NCBI RefSeq assembly: GCF_023065955.2
Contig: NW_026623100.1
Location: forward strand, 70,064,727 to 70,128,726
Reading direction: 5' to 3'
DNA from: Ursus arctos
Lineage: Eukaryota > Chordata > Mammalia > Carnivora > Ursidae
DNA length: 64,000 nt
In this document: positions 36,200-48,009 of the stretch, one piece after another
Position numbering within the stretch: position 1 is the stretch's first letter
Layout: the number at the start of each line of letters is the position of its first letter
Notes under the pieces: model-generated
Databases searched by the model: none
What the model was told of the DNA's origin: nothing
The model's input: only the letters and a program-made list of their open reading frames with translations
Program-made: the position numbers and the translations under genes

Positions 36200-37760
36200 C
36201 AGGCCCTGACCCAGAAATATAAATTGCAAAGAAAAATAAGCCCTGCTTGCAGGTGCACCCCAACCTCCAACCAGCCTGCTCATCTCAAGCCACGCTGCTG
36301 CTGCCCTGAGCCCCCAGGGGAACCTCGGGAAACCTGCAACGCGGGTGTCTTCAGCCCTCGGCAGCCTTTGGTCACTTGGAGAAAAACACGCAGACCGGGA
36401 AGGGCTTCCCCTGCGCATCGTCAGACTTGCTCTCAGACTCTCTCCGCTGACAAGTGCAGGCGAGGACTGGCCACGCATGAGGTCTGCGAGAGGCCAGGCT
36501 CGTCGGGAAGCTGTGCACGCACGTGAGACTAGGACGGCCGCCGGCAGTGTGCAGATGTCCCCAGCCACCATCCTGCAGCCCGGGGAGAGGCCTCAGGGGC
36601 AGGTTAGCCCGTGGGCCTCGGATGGGTTTGCGTTTACCTCCCATTCAGCGGTCCTCCTATGAATAAGCCTTACAGAGGATCTGGTTTCTGTCAACCACAA
36701 GCACACCTCAGCTCCAGAAGGTTCAGACGACGTTCTAGATCCTTGCAGCCAAGTGTCTGAGCAGGGTGTAGGCTCGGCACAGGCGTCTGGGCCCCGTCCC
36801 CCGCTGCAGGCGCTGGGTGTGGAGGCTGCCACTGCGGGTCAGATGGGGCAGGGCACGGGCCACCTCCAGCCCAGCCCCACCTCCAGCGGCCACCGCGCCA
36901 CGCTCCTGCGCGCCGACAGCGCAAAAGGTCGAGCAATAGAAACGCAGACACCAAGCCGCTGGCCACGTCCCGGGAGGTCTGCACTACCCAGCGGCAACGT
37001 GCCTGGCGCTCGACCACCAGAAGCTTTTCGTTGTTTTTCGAAACTGCTTGTTTCAGCTTCCTGTCACTGCCTTAGAAAAGGGTAAAAAGCTTCTGCACTA
37101 CAGCTCTTATCTGGTCGGCCCGTCTGCAGTGAAGCACTTCTACCCTCGTGGAAGGAAGTGCTTCCTAGACCAGCATGCAAAGCGGTCCTGCCCGCGACTC
37201 ACCCGACTGCAGAAACAGCTCTTTGCAGAAGGCCGCTCGCCACTGTAGGGGGTGCGAGGGAGAGCAACGAGCGCCTGCCCTTGCGTGCGCTTGCACGCGC
37301 AGATGCTGGGGGCCTGCAGGACTGCGCCCCGGAGGTCTGCACAGGCAGAGGCAAGCGGACCATCGCCCACCACTCGAGCCGCTCGGAGGGCGTGCTTGCA
37401 CGTTTCCACGGCCCTGAGCCCAACTGGAAATGCGGACCCGTTTTTGAATGACGTCACACTCTGACTCCACCCTTCCCGGGGTTCCTCGGCCGAAAGTGTG
37501 GCTGCCAACGCGAAGCGCCAACCCAAACCCTGCCCAGTCAGAAGGCCTGTGGCCAAGCCCCAGGCTGGCTTCAAGCACGGCCCCTGCGCCAGCAGTTTTG
37601 GGGTGGGGGGGGGGAGCGGCCAGCTCTGGGGCCGCTGGGTGCGCGCTCGTCATGAGCAGAGGCTCCCTGAACCAACGATGAGAGCCCACACCGCAGATGT
37701 CAAGCCCTCGGTCACCCCCAGTGATTTACGAAGCCCATGTCCAACCCTCTTCCTGCAGCT
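36200..37760. other. GC- and CpG-rich block without recognised gene
   Basis: Higher GC and CpG than its surroundings, with many overlapping open frames on both strands (for example 37165-37689 and 37140-37574). No domain or splice signal pattern is convincing. It would be 3' UTR if GDF7 extends to 34.86 kb; otherwise it is intergenic. Confidence 0.5.
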
Positions 37761-38514
37761 ACATCCGGGTAGGTGACTCCACATAAGGGACGTGTGGCCT
37801 TCCTGACAAGAACAGGATTCTCTCACCTTGAGCCCCGTTGGGATTTCACTATTTAACAGATGAAAGTCCAGAAATGGCATAAAAAGAGGAAGAAGCTTGC
37901 TCCAGCCAGAAGGCTCTAGGGACAAAAGGCAGAGCTGTCTGAAAAATTACAAATAACCTCTTTTGACTCCTCTGTGTTTCTTAATGTTAAACTCTGCCAC
38001 CATTTTTCAGGCCACAAAAAGGAAGAGAAGAAACAGCTCTTAAGGTATGCCCGGCCGTGGGTCAGTCCTCCGGCAAGCTGGACCAGACGTGGGCATGGCC
38101 GTGAGGCGGGGGTGGGGGCCCCTGGGGACCTGCTGGGGCACCTCACCCTTACACAGGCCTGCCTGCCAGGTCTGGGGACTCTGGGACAGTCCTGGGTTCC
38201 TGCTGGGCTGCCCACAGGGCCCGGGCTTGCTTGCTTCGGCTGCTCCCACAGAGGCACCAGCAGCAGGCGGCAGCCTTCCCAGGACTGGTCACAGAACAAT
38301 GTCAGCAAGCGTGGCTCTACCCACCCCTGTGTGGGCACCGGGGATCTCCAGGTGGGTTGGTAGTGCCCCCCACCCCGGGGCGCAGGAAACGTCGTGACTT
38401 TGGTGAACTGAGCCCTACCCCTGAGATCTTGGCCTCCCCTGCACCTGCCGTTATCCAGGTAGAAATCAAAGCCACATCCATGAGGCACCAACAGAGGCCC
38501 CAGGAATGTAACGG

Positions 38515-38548
38515 GGACACACACACACACACACACACGTACACACAG
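38515..38548. repeat. (AC)n microsatellite
   Basis: About 12 AC units followed by 'gtacacacaggc'. Confidence 0.92.
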
Positions 38549-40830
38549 GCAGGAGTTGTGATACTTGTGAGAGTGGCTCTGGGATGGGGAGGGGACCCTT
38601 TCCAGAAACAGTCACATCTGCTCTGCCTTTAAACTATGTTACTGGACTTTTGGATCAACTAGAACCCTAGAACCATGGGACTGGAGAGCTTCTCACTTTA
38701 TAGGGATAGAAATGGAAGGTCCGGGTAGGAAGGTGGCTGCCCACGACTGTCCCAGACCTCCCAGGAGGCACCATGCGGAGCTCTAGCCCCCAAGTGACCG
38801 TGCAGCACACAGACAGCAGGCGACAGTGTGGGGTGGTTCCCTCCTGGGAACGCAAAAGTCCCCAGAACACCAGTGCTGCTCAGACCCACCTCAGAGAGAT
38901 ATGGTTCCCTCCCACCTCACTCCCAACATCTTCCAACTGCTGGGCTCACTTGTCAGCTGCCTCTCTTCCCTTCCCAATCCAGACACCTGAGGGGACAATG
39001 CAGGTCCTTCCCCACCAATGACAGACGGCTGCCTTCCAGACTCTCGGTCCTCCCAGCCCACCTGGCACCTGCTGAGGCCTCCTGACCCAGGCCCACTGAG
39101 AGGGCCCTGCTTTCTGGGCCTGGGGAGTCTTCCGCATCCCCACCAACATGCTCTCAGGAGATCAGCTAGGCCCGATGACGTTTGTGTCCCAGAGGCAGCG
39201 GTAGCACTCGCTCTTCTCCTCACCCCATTTTCTGGAGACCAGATTCGAGCAAGGCAAGGGTCTGCCTTTTTCCGTGCGCAAGCTCCTCTGGGAGAGAATT
39301 CAGTTTTTCTCCTGCTTTAAGAAGAAAATCAGTCTACAATCCCAGGTTATACGCTATGAGTTTCAATAAAATTACAAACAGGATAAATGACTTGTAGGAT
39401 TTGAGTTACACTCTGATTACATCCACAGGGTGGTCCGTACGCCCTTCAGCACTGACAGCAAGGTCCCCGGTCCTGCTGACACTTCCAGGAGACTGTGCGG
39501 GGAGCAGTCACGGCACTGGGTTTGCCGGATTTGACTCGACATCACACCATCCACAGCTCTTCTTTTCCCCATGCCACTTTGGTAGTAAAATGGCAGCACA
39601 CCAGGATGAAGGGGAGTATGTGCATAGGGAAGGGGCAGAGCTCAGGCTGAGGCAAAGGAGCCTGCCACCCTCTCGGGAGGACCCAATCTTGCTGCGTGGA
39701 AAGCCAGAATTCAACCAGGCACACGTCTGGGCATAGCTGGACACAGCTGTCCGCCAGTGGAAATGTCTCCCTTAACACAGAAGCCTGACTTCCAGCAGCA
39801 CTGACCAGACTGTCTCGTGTTTAGCAGACCCAGCACCAACGCGCTTGAGCCCCAGTTGGCGGGCCCTGTGCTCCCCAAGCAGGGACGCCCACCCTATTCT
39901 CCAGCAGGAAGGAGTGGTTCACACGGTCTCAACTAGAAATGCGCAAGTCTCTCCCAACAAAATGGAAAATTCGCTGGACTTGAGGAAGAACATTGTGGTG
40001 GCCCCAGACCCAGGGAGGCCTGAGTTGGGAGGGCGGGCCGCCTTCACTCACAGTGCTGACCCCCTTTCTCCTGCTTGCCAGCAGCCAGCTCTCCCGCGGG
40101 TGGGGAACCGGGGCCTCTAGCTGAGTGACTTGGCCCCACACCCCCTGCCTAAAAGACAGCCGGTACAGGGCACTGCCAATTGTGCCGGCAGAATCCTTCT
40201 CCAAATCCTGGCAAAGCGCGTCAAACCACATCATGGCAGCAAAAACACGTCTGCCTCTACGTGGGGTGGCCCTTTTGCTGTCCTTTTTATGAAGTGTGAT
40301 ACATCTCCTCCGTTCACCTACTTTTAACTCTGAGATGCCAGAGGCCTGAGCAGAGCTGTCGCAGGCACTGGTGGTCCCCGGGGGCGACAGCAGCTTCAGA
40401 GCAGTTCCCAGAGGCATTGCTTCTAGTGGGTAAACAAGAACACACTGAGTGCATCTGAGACCGACAGAGAACTGTCACTGCCCAGGGACGCCGCCCTCCC
40501 TAGATGCAGCCCGGACCTCCAGACGCAGGAAGATGCCTACATCCTACACCACTTAGAACACATCTTGGTAGAAGGAGGTCATCAGGAAAAACAAAAACAA
40601 AAACAAAACAGAGAAAATGGACATTTTTTTCCTACCACAAAAAGCTCAGGCTAAATCAAAACATGTCTTTCAAAACCTTGTTTTTCCTAGTCACTAAAAA
40701 GAGAATCAAAATGTTTCCTTTTGTCGGAGATATTAAATGACCTAAAATTTCTTCAAAGTACAGCTAGTTTTTCATTAACTCCCTTTCTAAAATACAAATA
40801 CTACAACCCTTAATATTTTAGTGTCATTCT

Positions 40831-40836
40831 TTTATT
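40831..40836 (-). terminator. Candidate proximal GDF7 poly(A) signal
   Basis: AATAAA on the minus strand in 'gaagaataaaagaatg', 2.06 kb after the GDF7 stop, in an AT-rich stretch (40740-41100). Use would give a 3' UTR of about 2 kb. Confidence 0.4.
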
Positions 40837-42893
40837 CTTCACTCTCACAGAGCAATCACCGTGCAATTATTAAAAACAGTTTAGGAAAGCGAAACTTCTC
40901 TGGCAAAATCCATAAATGTAAGGGGACCACCGGTCACTGAAATTGGGAGGAAGTGTACCATAGCTGCCACTTCGGGAATTCTGTTTGTGTTTTAACCTAA
41001 AGAGACTTGCATGTTCTCATTATTTATGGCTACTCACATAGCCACAGCATATAAATTCGCATTGTAAATGTATTTTCTTTGGGGAATTTTACGGGATGGA
41101 ATGGACTCAGGTGGGGCCCTTAAGTAAATTAGCTGTATCTAAATCCTTACTTAGTATTCCTCTCTCTTGAATGTTTACTCGCTGAGAATTAAAATCCGTA
41201 TAACTCATCTGGATCTTAGCGTCCAAGACAAGAAGGATGGAATGGATGCCTTTCTCAGGGATCCCAAAGGAGAAAAGCCCAGCACAGCCTTAAAGAGGAG
41301 TACCCAGGAGAGCTGCAGGGGTTTTCAAAGAAGCCCTCGGGAGCCCCAGACAGGTGGAATCCAAGTGGTTTCTCTTCCCTTTCTCAACCATTTGCCCAAG
41401 GCCACAAAGGACTCCCAGGCAGAAATGAACCAAATAAAACAATGTAAGCTGGCGTGTTCTAGCTTCCCGATGCAAGGACAGGCGGTCCTACCAACTACAA
41501 GACAAAGACAGGACTGGGGGAAAGGCTTCCACCTCTGCCCTCCCCTCCTGCACGAAGACCCCGCCCTTCCAAAGGGGGCACAGCAGCCAAGCTGCAAATG
41601 CGCCTCTACATTGCAGAAGTGGGGGGGTGTGGCTTTCTCCTGTTCTGAACCACTGGGCTGTGGGGAGCTGAAATCTCACAAAAGCACTTTTGTGTAGCTT
41701 CACTTCCCGTTACTATCACACTGCCAAAACCTACAGCAACAACACAGTGAAAGCGTGTAAAAGCCAACACAGACTTGATAGCTAAGCGCAAGCACATGTT
41801 GGCCCATTCTGAGCGCACCATTTGGAGAGGGTTGCGCCTACCTGGCAGACAAGCCCAAGCCTTCTGCAGAAGCCCGCCCCAGGACGCCTCCCCGCCTCTT
41901 TCAAAGCCCTAAGAGCTTCTTTCCCAGCTCCTTAGCAAAACCTCCTGGCAGGTCTCTAGGAAAAGGCACAGCTGCCCGCCTTTCCCCATTCCCAGCCACT
42001 GCACGAAGCCTCCTCCCCGGCACCCCCCAAGGCACCGCGGCCACACTGAGCTGCCCAGCCTGGGAGCTGCAGAACCTGGCACATGCCATCCCACCCCCAA
42101 GTTCATATCAGTTCAGACTGGCAGTTTCTAACCTCTCCTCCATTTCACTTGCCCCCGAAAGAAAAACATTTTTTTCCACATTCTAGATCATTCCCAATTG
42201 AGCCGATTTTCTTTTACAGGGTAGTGCTGACCTTTGCAGAGATCTGGGTAGTTCCATCATGAATTCTTTCCGACAAATGTTCCCTTTCAAAACTGAAGGG
42301 GCACCTTAGATTTTTAAATTAAACAACAAACATGCCTTTTGCAGCTGTTCCTTCACAGAGTAAATGGCCTCCATGCAACGCAAACCTTCGGAAAGGGCAG
42401 AACAGCGGTTGTATCTGTCCCGGGGGCAACACCAGCACTCAGCCACCCGGCCAGGCCTTCCCCCACACTCAGCCACAACCAAAAAGGGGTGAGTCAAACC
42501 TACTCCAGTACCCCCATTAATTCACCCATTCTGGAACCCCCAATTCCCTAACCCATTTCTACGCGATTTAGTGCCTGTTCCTGTAACATGAACAGAAACA
42601 TCATCCTCTCTCCAAAAGGGGGCGGTGGGTTCAACGGTGCATGTGCGGAGTACACGGTAGCGTCAGGTCGTCTCTCCCCAGGGCTTTCCGACGCTGCCCA
42701 ACGTAAATGTGTGCGTGAGCGAGCGAGTGTGTGGGTGTGAGTGTGGACGTGCGCTCCCCCTCCACCGTGCGGGCGCGGGGCCACAGTCCGAGGCGCACGC
42801 ACGCTCGGCGACAGATCCCGGCCGCAGATGCTCTTCAGCAGGGCTTCCTCGGTGGCGCGGCTGCCCCCTCCCTGTCCGGGCCGGGCCCGCAGG

Positions 42894-43855
42894 CTACCTG
42901 CAGCCGCACGCCTCCACCACCATGTCCTCGTACTGCTTGTAGACCACGTTGTTGGCCGCGTCGATGTAGAGGATGCTGATGGGGCTGAGGCGCGCGGGCA
43001 CGCAGCAGGAGGCCGGCGCCGCGTCGGGCGCCATGGAGTTGAGCAGCGTCTGAATGATGGCGTGGTTGGTGGGCTCGAGGTGCGAGCGCAGCGGGAAGTC
43101 ACAGACGCCCTCGCAGTGGTACGCCTCGTAGTCCAGCGGCGCGATGATCCAGTCGTCCCAGCCCAGCTCCTTGAAGTCCACGTGCAGCGGCCTGCGGCTG
43201 CAGCGGCTCCGGCCCCTCCGCCCGTGGCCCCGGCCCGCGCCCCCGCCGCTGCCCTGCGCCGCTCGCGCACCGGCCAGCGCTGTCCGCCGCCGCCTGCGAC
43301 CACCGATGACCGCCGTCGGCGACCCAGGGCCGGGTCCCGGGTCGGGCGGCGGCTCGGCCGCCAGCGCGGCCCCGAGCGCGCGGGCCTGGGCGCGGATCTC
43401 GCGGAATAGGCTCCCCTTCCTCTGCGTGCGGGAGGAAACGACGAGCAGAGCGCGCTCTTCCGCGGCCGCGCGGCCCCTGCCCCGGGAGCCGAAGCCCAGC
43501 AGCCGCAGTGCCAGCGGGCCCTGCGCGGGACCCACCACTGAGCGCAGCAGGAGGCAGAACGTACGGGTGGCGCGCGGCTCCTGGCGGTGGCGCCGCACAG
43601 CGTCTGCCACGTCGAACACCTCCCAGCGCGCCCCGGCCAGGGGCTCGGCGGCCCGCGAGTGCAGCAAGCGCGGCGCTCGGGCGGCGCCGGGGCACGTAGA
43701 CAGCAGGAGCAGCGGCGGGGGAGTCGCGCCGCCAGGGCCCAGCTCCGGGGACTCGTGGCGCAGCACGCGCAGCTCGGCTCCCACCACCTCGTCGGTGTCG
43801 GGAAGGCTGGATACGTCGAACAGGAAGCTTTGGCCGGTCTCGGCTGGCGATTCGT
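42894..43855 (-). CDS. GDF7: GDF7 coding exon 2 (prodomain remainder and mature ligand)
   Basis: Encodes residues 132-451 of growth/differentiation factor 7 (BMP12), a secreted BMP-family ligand known for dorsal spinal cord interneuron specification and tendon and seminal vesicle development. Acceptor 'ctcctgcag' precedes the exon. The latent prodomain runs to a basic RRRRR furin-type site, and cleavage gives a 129-residue mature chain (323-451) starting TALAG. All seven cystine-knot cysteines are present: one in 'CSRRP', two in 'CEGVC', the adjacent pair 'SCC', and two in the terminal 'CGCR'. '[11 protein letters not shown]' separates it from GDF5 and GDF6, and synteny agrees. One oddity is Val in 'CEGVCDF', where I recall Leu in human GDF7 and Val in GDF6. 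Several longer overlapping frames on both strands are GC-driven shadows. Confidence 0.98.
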
Positions 43856-46604
43856 CTGCAGGAGTCGGGCAGAGACAGAGAAAGAGCGCGGTGAGAGCGG
43901 AGAGCGAAGCCCGCACTCCCGGCCGCGGGGCCTCCTAACTGCAAATGGCCCCACTGCCCGGGATGCGGGAGTGAGCCCACGGGAGGCGGCGCCCGCCCCC
44001 GAGTCTCGGCCCAGCCAGAAAGCTGCCAGCCTGGCCCAGGGTAAGGGGAGCCTTCGCCCTGACTATCGATTATCGGGACCGGGGCTTCTGCCACCGCGAC
44101 AACCCACGGGCATTCACTTATGGCCGAGCCACGGGACCAGGACCACACCCCTACACCCGATGCCACTACAGTCCCGCTCCCCGACCCAGAGCCACGGGGT
44201 TGCGGGGCCTAGATCCGAAGCCAGACTTTTGGGCGGGTGGCGGACAGAAGGCTGGGTGGGCGCCTCAGAAGTCCTGCGCCTCTTCCAAAGTACGGAGGCC
44301 AGGCCGAGGTCCTGCGCTGTGCGGGGACCGCTCAGATTGCCCTACTGAGGCCCCAGGACAGCCGCGAAGTCCCGGCTGTGCGAAAACGGAAAATTCATGT
44401 CCCCTGAAAACTCTGCCCCTCGCGCTACCTCTCTTCCCCAGCTCAGCCTGGACACTCCCGCCGGCCACGATCTCCCGTGCAGGCTGGGCCTTGCGTGCGA
44501 GTCGTCCAGAGGGGAACGCGTCAGCCGGGCTGCAGACCCTCTAGTGCATCCGGCCTCCGGGCTATGCTGAAGGGGAACTAAGGCCCGGGGGGGGGGGGGG
44601 GGGCTCGGCCCAAGGTCTCCTAGCGGCGAGCGCTGCTGGTCGCGATGGGAAACTCCTGGCTTAGCTTCTCCCAGCTTTCCGCGACCTCCGATGGAGGCGG
44701 CAGGAGGCAAAGCAGTGCAAGGAACCTTCTCCGAAGGGTTGGGGGCAGCCCGGGACTGCCTTCCTTGCTGCGGTGAGGTCTCGCCTCCAGGACCTACCGA
44801 TCCCTTCCAGACATACTCTTTCCCTCCGTTATGACTTATCTCTCAGAGTTTGGGGGTTTTATTTCTGGTCGTGGGCACTTTTTTTCTTTTTGGGCTCAGG
44901 AAAAAAAAAAAGTGAAATTCCACCGAGCAGCAGATAAGGAGCTCCCTTTGAAGAGGGTCATATGGTTTCATTTTGCCCCAAACTTGGAGTGACTGGGCAG
45001 GCTGCCCCCACCACTGGAGATCTGCTCACAGACCACTGCGGCCAGGCCCTCACCTCCTGACGTCCAAAGTCTGGGCTCTGTCGGTGGCTTCTGGGGACCT
45101 CAAGGAGCCCTGCTCCAAGTTGAACCTCAGAGTGGAGAGGGAGGCAGGCTCAAAGTGCCGGGCAAGTGCGTCCTCCTCCCTGCACTGCTTTCCCCCAGGG
45201 CTCCCTGGGGCACTTTTCCTGAGCTTCCCCTGCCTTATCTCCCAGCTACAAGTTGCTGCCCCTGCATCCCATCCTTTCAGAGGGAGGAAGGAGAGGTGCC
45301 CTCAGAGCTTTGCCAGCCAAGCAGAGCTCCCCAGGAAAAGATTTAGCTCAGGCTGAGGCTAACAGTAGGCCTCAGTCTACCTAAGAAAGAGCAGCGGGCG
45401 CCTCTGCCAGCTCGGAGTCCTACATACCCACCTGTCCTGCATGGGGGGGTGGCACACAGTAGCCTCAGGGCTGGGGCCTTCCCTGGCCCTGTCCACCCAG
45501 GACTCGGGCTTTGCAGGAGTACTCCAGCATCCAGTCCCGGGGGCACACCAGGCCTTCTGAGAAGGCTTGATAGTTCCCAGTGAACTATAGAGCCATGTGG
45601 GCCCAGGAGGTCCCAGCACCCAAGATAAAGCGGTCTGTGTGTAGCATTGTGTGTGTGCTGGAGGAGGTGGGTATTTGCTTACGACACCACCTCTACCTGC
45701 CTTCCCAGGCCAGGGGCTGGGCTGTGCGGCCCGCAGACCCTCCCAGGCTTAGCCCGTCTGCTGCTTCCTTTCCAGCCCTATTTCCCTTTCTTTCCCTCCT
45801 GCCTTCCATGCTGGGTCTCTGGCTGGATAGAATTAAGGCCAACATTACTTGCATTTCCGCCTGAAATTAGTTAAATTTTCCCTATCTGTCTGCTTTAATG
45901 ACTTCAATAGAGATTAATAAAATCCAGATGACACACAGCAACCACCACAGTCCTACCCACGTCCTACTGTTGAAGGACCCAGGACAGAGTAAGGTGGGGT
46001 GCTTGCTCCCAGCTTGCATTCCGGCAGGGGCTCACTGACCATCCTCTCCACCTCACACGACTGGAGTCCTCCACCTCTGGCTGTCCCAGGGGCCCAGCAC
46101 GGGCACACGCACCCGTAGCCACACACCTCCACCCTGACACAGCCTGCCGAGAGGGGAGCTCCGTGTACCTGGTGATGCCATCAGCCTCTCCCGGAGGGCC
46201 AAACTTCAGCCTGCCTCTTTCCCTCATTCCCCCGAGGTCCCCCCAATTTGTGCGGCCCCCAGGAGACTAGAAGCTGCAGTTTGCGGCAATGAAACGGCCG
46301 CTGCCACCGCCACCATCACTGCGCCGTCCCTCTCGGCCCCGGGCCCCTTCTTGCTTCGGATCCTGCCTCCTCGAGGGGACCCGCCGGGCCGGCAGGGCCA
46401 GGACAGTCCGGCGGAGGGACCGGCCCAGCCCTCTCGCCACAGTCCAGCGGGTTCGGGTGCGTGGGCCTCGGCGGAGTTTGCACCACCTGAGGCTGGGACG
46501 TGAGGGGGCCGCGCCCCGAAGGGTCTGGAGCTGGGGCTCGGCTCCGGCGGTGGCCTCAGCCTAGGAGCGGACAGGATGGACGGGCGCAGTAGAGGCGTGA
46601 GTAC
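43856..46604 (-). other. GDF7 intron
   Basis: 2.75 kb, with donor 'gtactc' (weak beyond the GT) and acceptor 'ctcctgcag'. It contains a 17-base G run (44587-44603). The 43.9-44.6 kb part is GC-rich. No repeat or other exon was recognised. Confidence 0.9.
44587..44603 (+). repeat. Homopolymer G17
   Basis: A 17-base run of G on the plus strand (C on the GDF7 strand) within the intron. It is a likely site of length variation or sequencing error, and also a candidate G-quadruplex former. Confidence 0.9.
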
Positions 46605-46998
46605 CTTGGTTCGCCTGGTCTGCGAAGCCGGTGATTGTGTCCGCGCGGCCGTGGCGGCCAGAGCCCGCGGTGGAGGCGGCGGCTGCCCCGGCCGGAGCCC
46701 TCCCGGCCAGGTTCCGGTAAAGCGACATCATGAACTGGTGCGGCACCACCGAGCCGTTCCTGAAGCCGGAGCCGGCGGCCCGGCGCGAAGCGCGGGCTCC
46801 GGGAGCCGCGGCGGCCGGGGCAGCGGAGACGCCCGCAGCCGGGGCGAGGGTCCGCACGCCGCTGCCGCCGCCGCCCCCCGGACTCCCGACCGGCCCTGCC
46901 CCCGCCGCTCGCAGCACGGCGGCCGCTTCGAGCCCGTCGCGGGGGCGGCAGGCGCTCAGCAGCCAGAGGCACAGCGCGGCGGCCGCGCTCAGGTCCAT
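46605..46998 (-). CDS. GDF7: GDF7 coding exon 1 (signal peptide and N-terminal prodomain)
   Basis: Encodes residues 1-131 and the first base of codon 132. ATG at 46998-46996 opens a signal peptide (MDLSAAAALCLWLLSAC), followed by an Ala/Gly/Pro-rich low-complexity prodomain stretch (about residues 24-75), a likely N-glycosylation site N-G-S at 81-83, and the conserved 'HQFMMSLYR' block of BMP prodomains. It joins exon 2 to restore Asp-132 (G|AC). Total length is 451 aa against 450 in human as I recall. The frame stays open upstream to 47196, but an upstream start would bury the signal peptide, so this Met is chosen. The Kozak context has G at +4 but not a purine at -3. Confidence 0.97.
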
Positions 46999-47151
46999 GG
47001 GCTCCGTGGGCCAGGCGGGCGGGCGGCGCGGGCTCCGTGGCTCCGGGAAGTCCCCCGGCGCCTTTTGAACATAGTGTTTAATAATGGGGGAAGTGTGCGC
47101 AGCAAGTCGCGGCCCCCCCCTCCCACCCCACCCCCGCCCAACGCCCGGAGC

Positions 47152-47165
47152 AGCGCCCCCTGCTG
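47152..47165 (-). promoter_or_regulatory. CTCF-like motif upstream of GDF7 start
   Basis: The minus strand matches CCASYAGRKGGCRS at 13 of 14 positions (T for the first C): core 'CAGCAGGGGGCGCT'. It lies about 155 nt upstream of the GDF7 ATG. Confidence 0.6.
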
Positions 47166-48009
47166 AACACTGGCGTGGCAGCACCGCGCCCCCCACTCCG
47201 GCCTAACGCGGAGTCCGGGACAGGAGCCTCCTCCCCGCGCCGTAGCGCCTCGCCCCCACTCTCGCTCAGCGAGTATTACCCGCCGGAGGCTCCCGCCACA
47301 AACCGGGGCCCCGCCTCCTCCCTTCCCCACGGCAGTGCGACCCCCCCCCGCCGCCCACACCGCGCCCCAGCCAAACGCGCCCTCCCGAGTTCGAGGCTAC
47401 GAGGCATCGCGCGCACTCGCTCAGCTTCGTCCCCACTCCCCTGCGGAGTAGCAGCACCCAACCCCCTGCCCGCTCCAGTTCCGTGAGTGCCCGAGACGCC
47501 AGAGGTGGGGCCGCGAAAGGACTCGGCCCCGCCGGTCACTGCCGGGACCTCGGGGCCAGGACGCACAGAGAGGCCACAAGGGCGTAGGGAGGCCACAGGG
47601 GCGCGCAGGGCTGCCACAAAGGCGCGTTTTTCATCACCGGTTCTAAGGTGGCCCAGCCTGCCACAGCCTCCAAAGACCAGAGCGCGCGGCCGGAGCATCG
47701 GAGGGGACCAGTAGGGAAGAGAGGGCCAGTGCCTGGAAGGGCAGGCCGGAAAGACAGATGGACCTGGACCGACAGTCGGAAAGCAAAAGGTTTGGGCGGA
47801 GAACGTGCGCTTAAGCTGGAGCGGAGATCCCAGAGGAGCGCAGGAATTACGGGAGCAGCCCCGGGGTGATGAGGGGACTCTGCGCGGGAGCAGCGCCCCG
47901 GGTTCATTTGTGCGTCAAAAGGGATGACCTTCCCCCGCCTTCTAGAGGGGCCGGCCAACGGAAACAGGCTACCTGGTATGTTGGGGCGCGGCCAGAAGTC
48001 GGGAGGGCG

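Larger units (their letters stand above)
34855..42893 (-). other. Putative long GDF7 3' UTR
   Basis: About 8 kb downstream of the GDF7 stop on its own strand. Just after the stop it has a TG/GA-rich stretch (42700-42760). At the far end (34860-35040) the minus strand is AT-rich, with 'ttaacatgctcctcatt' and an ATTAAA signal, the look of a real mRNA 3' end. My recollection that the human GDF7 locus spans about 12 kb fits this end, but I cannot verify it here. A SINE lies inside at 35941-36145, an AC tract at 38515-38548 and a weak MIR-like patch near 41350-41410. Open frames in this stretch lack recognisable features. Confidence 0.45.

Noticed and set aside
37916..38536. 206-codon antisense frame
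   Set aside because: It starts inside the AC microsatellite and has the composition of GC-rich noncoding DNA.
42548..44166. Very long open frames (up to 468 codons) overlapping GDF7 on both strands
   Set aside because: They are out-of-frame or antisense shadows in a GC-rich coding exon, rich in Arg, Ala and Pro, with no domain. The 340-codon frame that joins exon 1 in phase is the real one.
46561..47196. Upstream in-frame Met at 47196 as the GDF7 start
   Set aside because: It would add 66 residues before the signal peptide and block secretion. The Met at 46998 matches the known N-terminus.
46289..47958. Open frames of 91-196 codons in the GDF7 CpG island as a divergent gene
   Set aside because: Alanine/arginine/proline-rich translations on all frames follow from CpG composition. 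No start and splice arrangement supports them.
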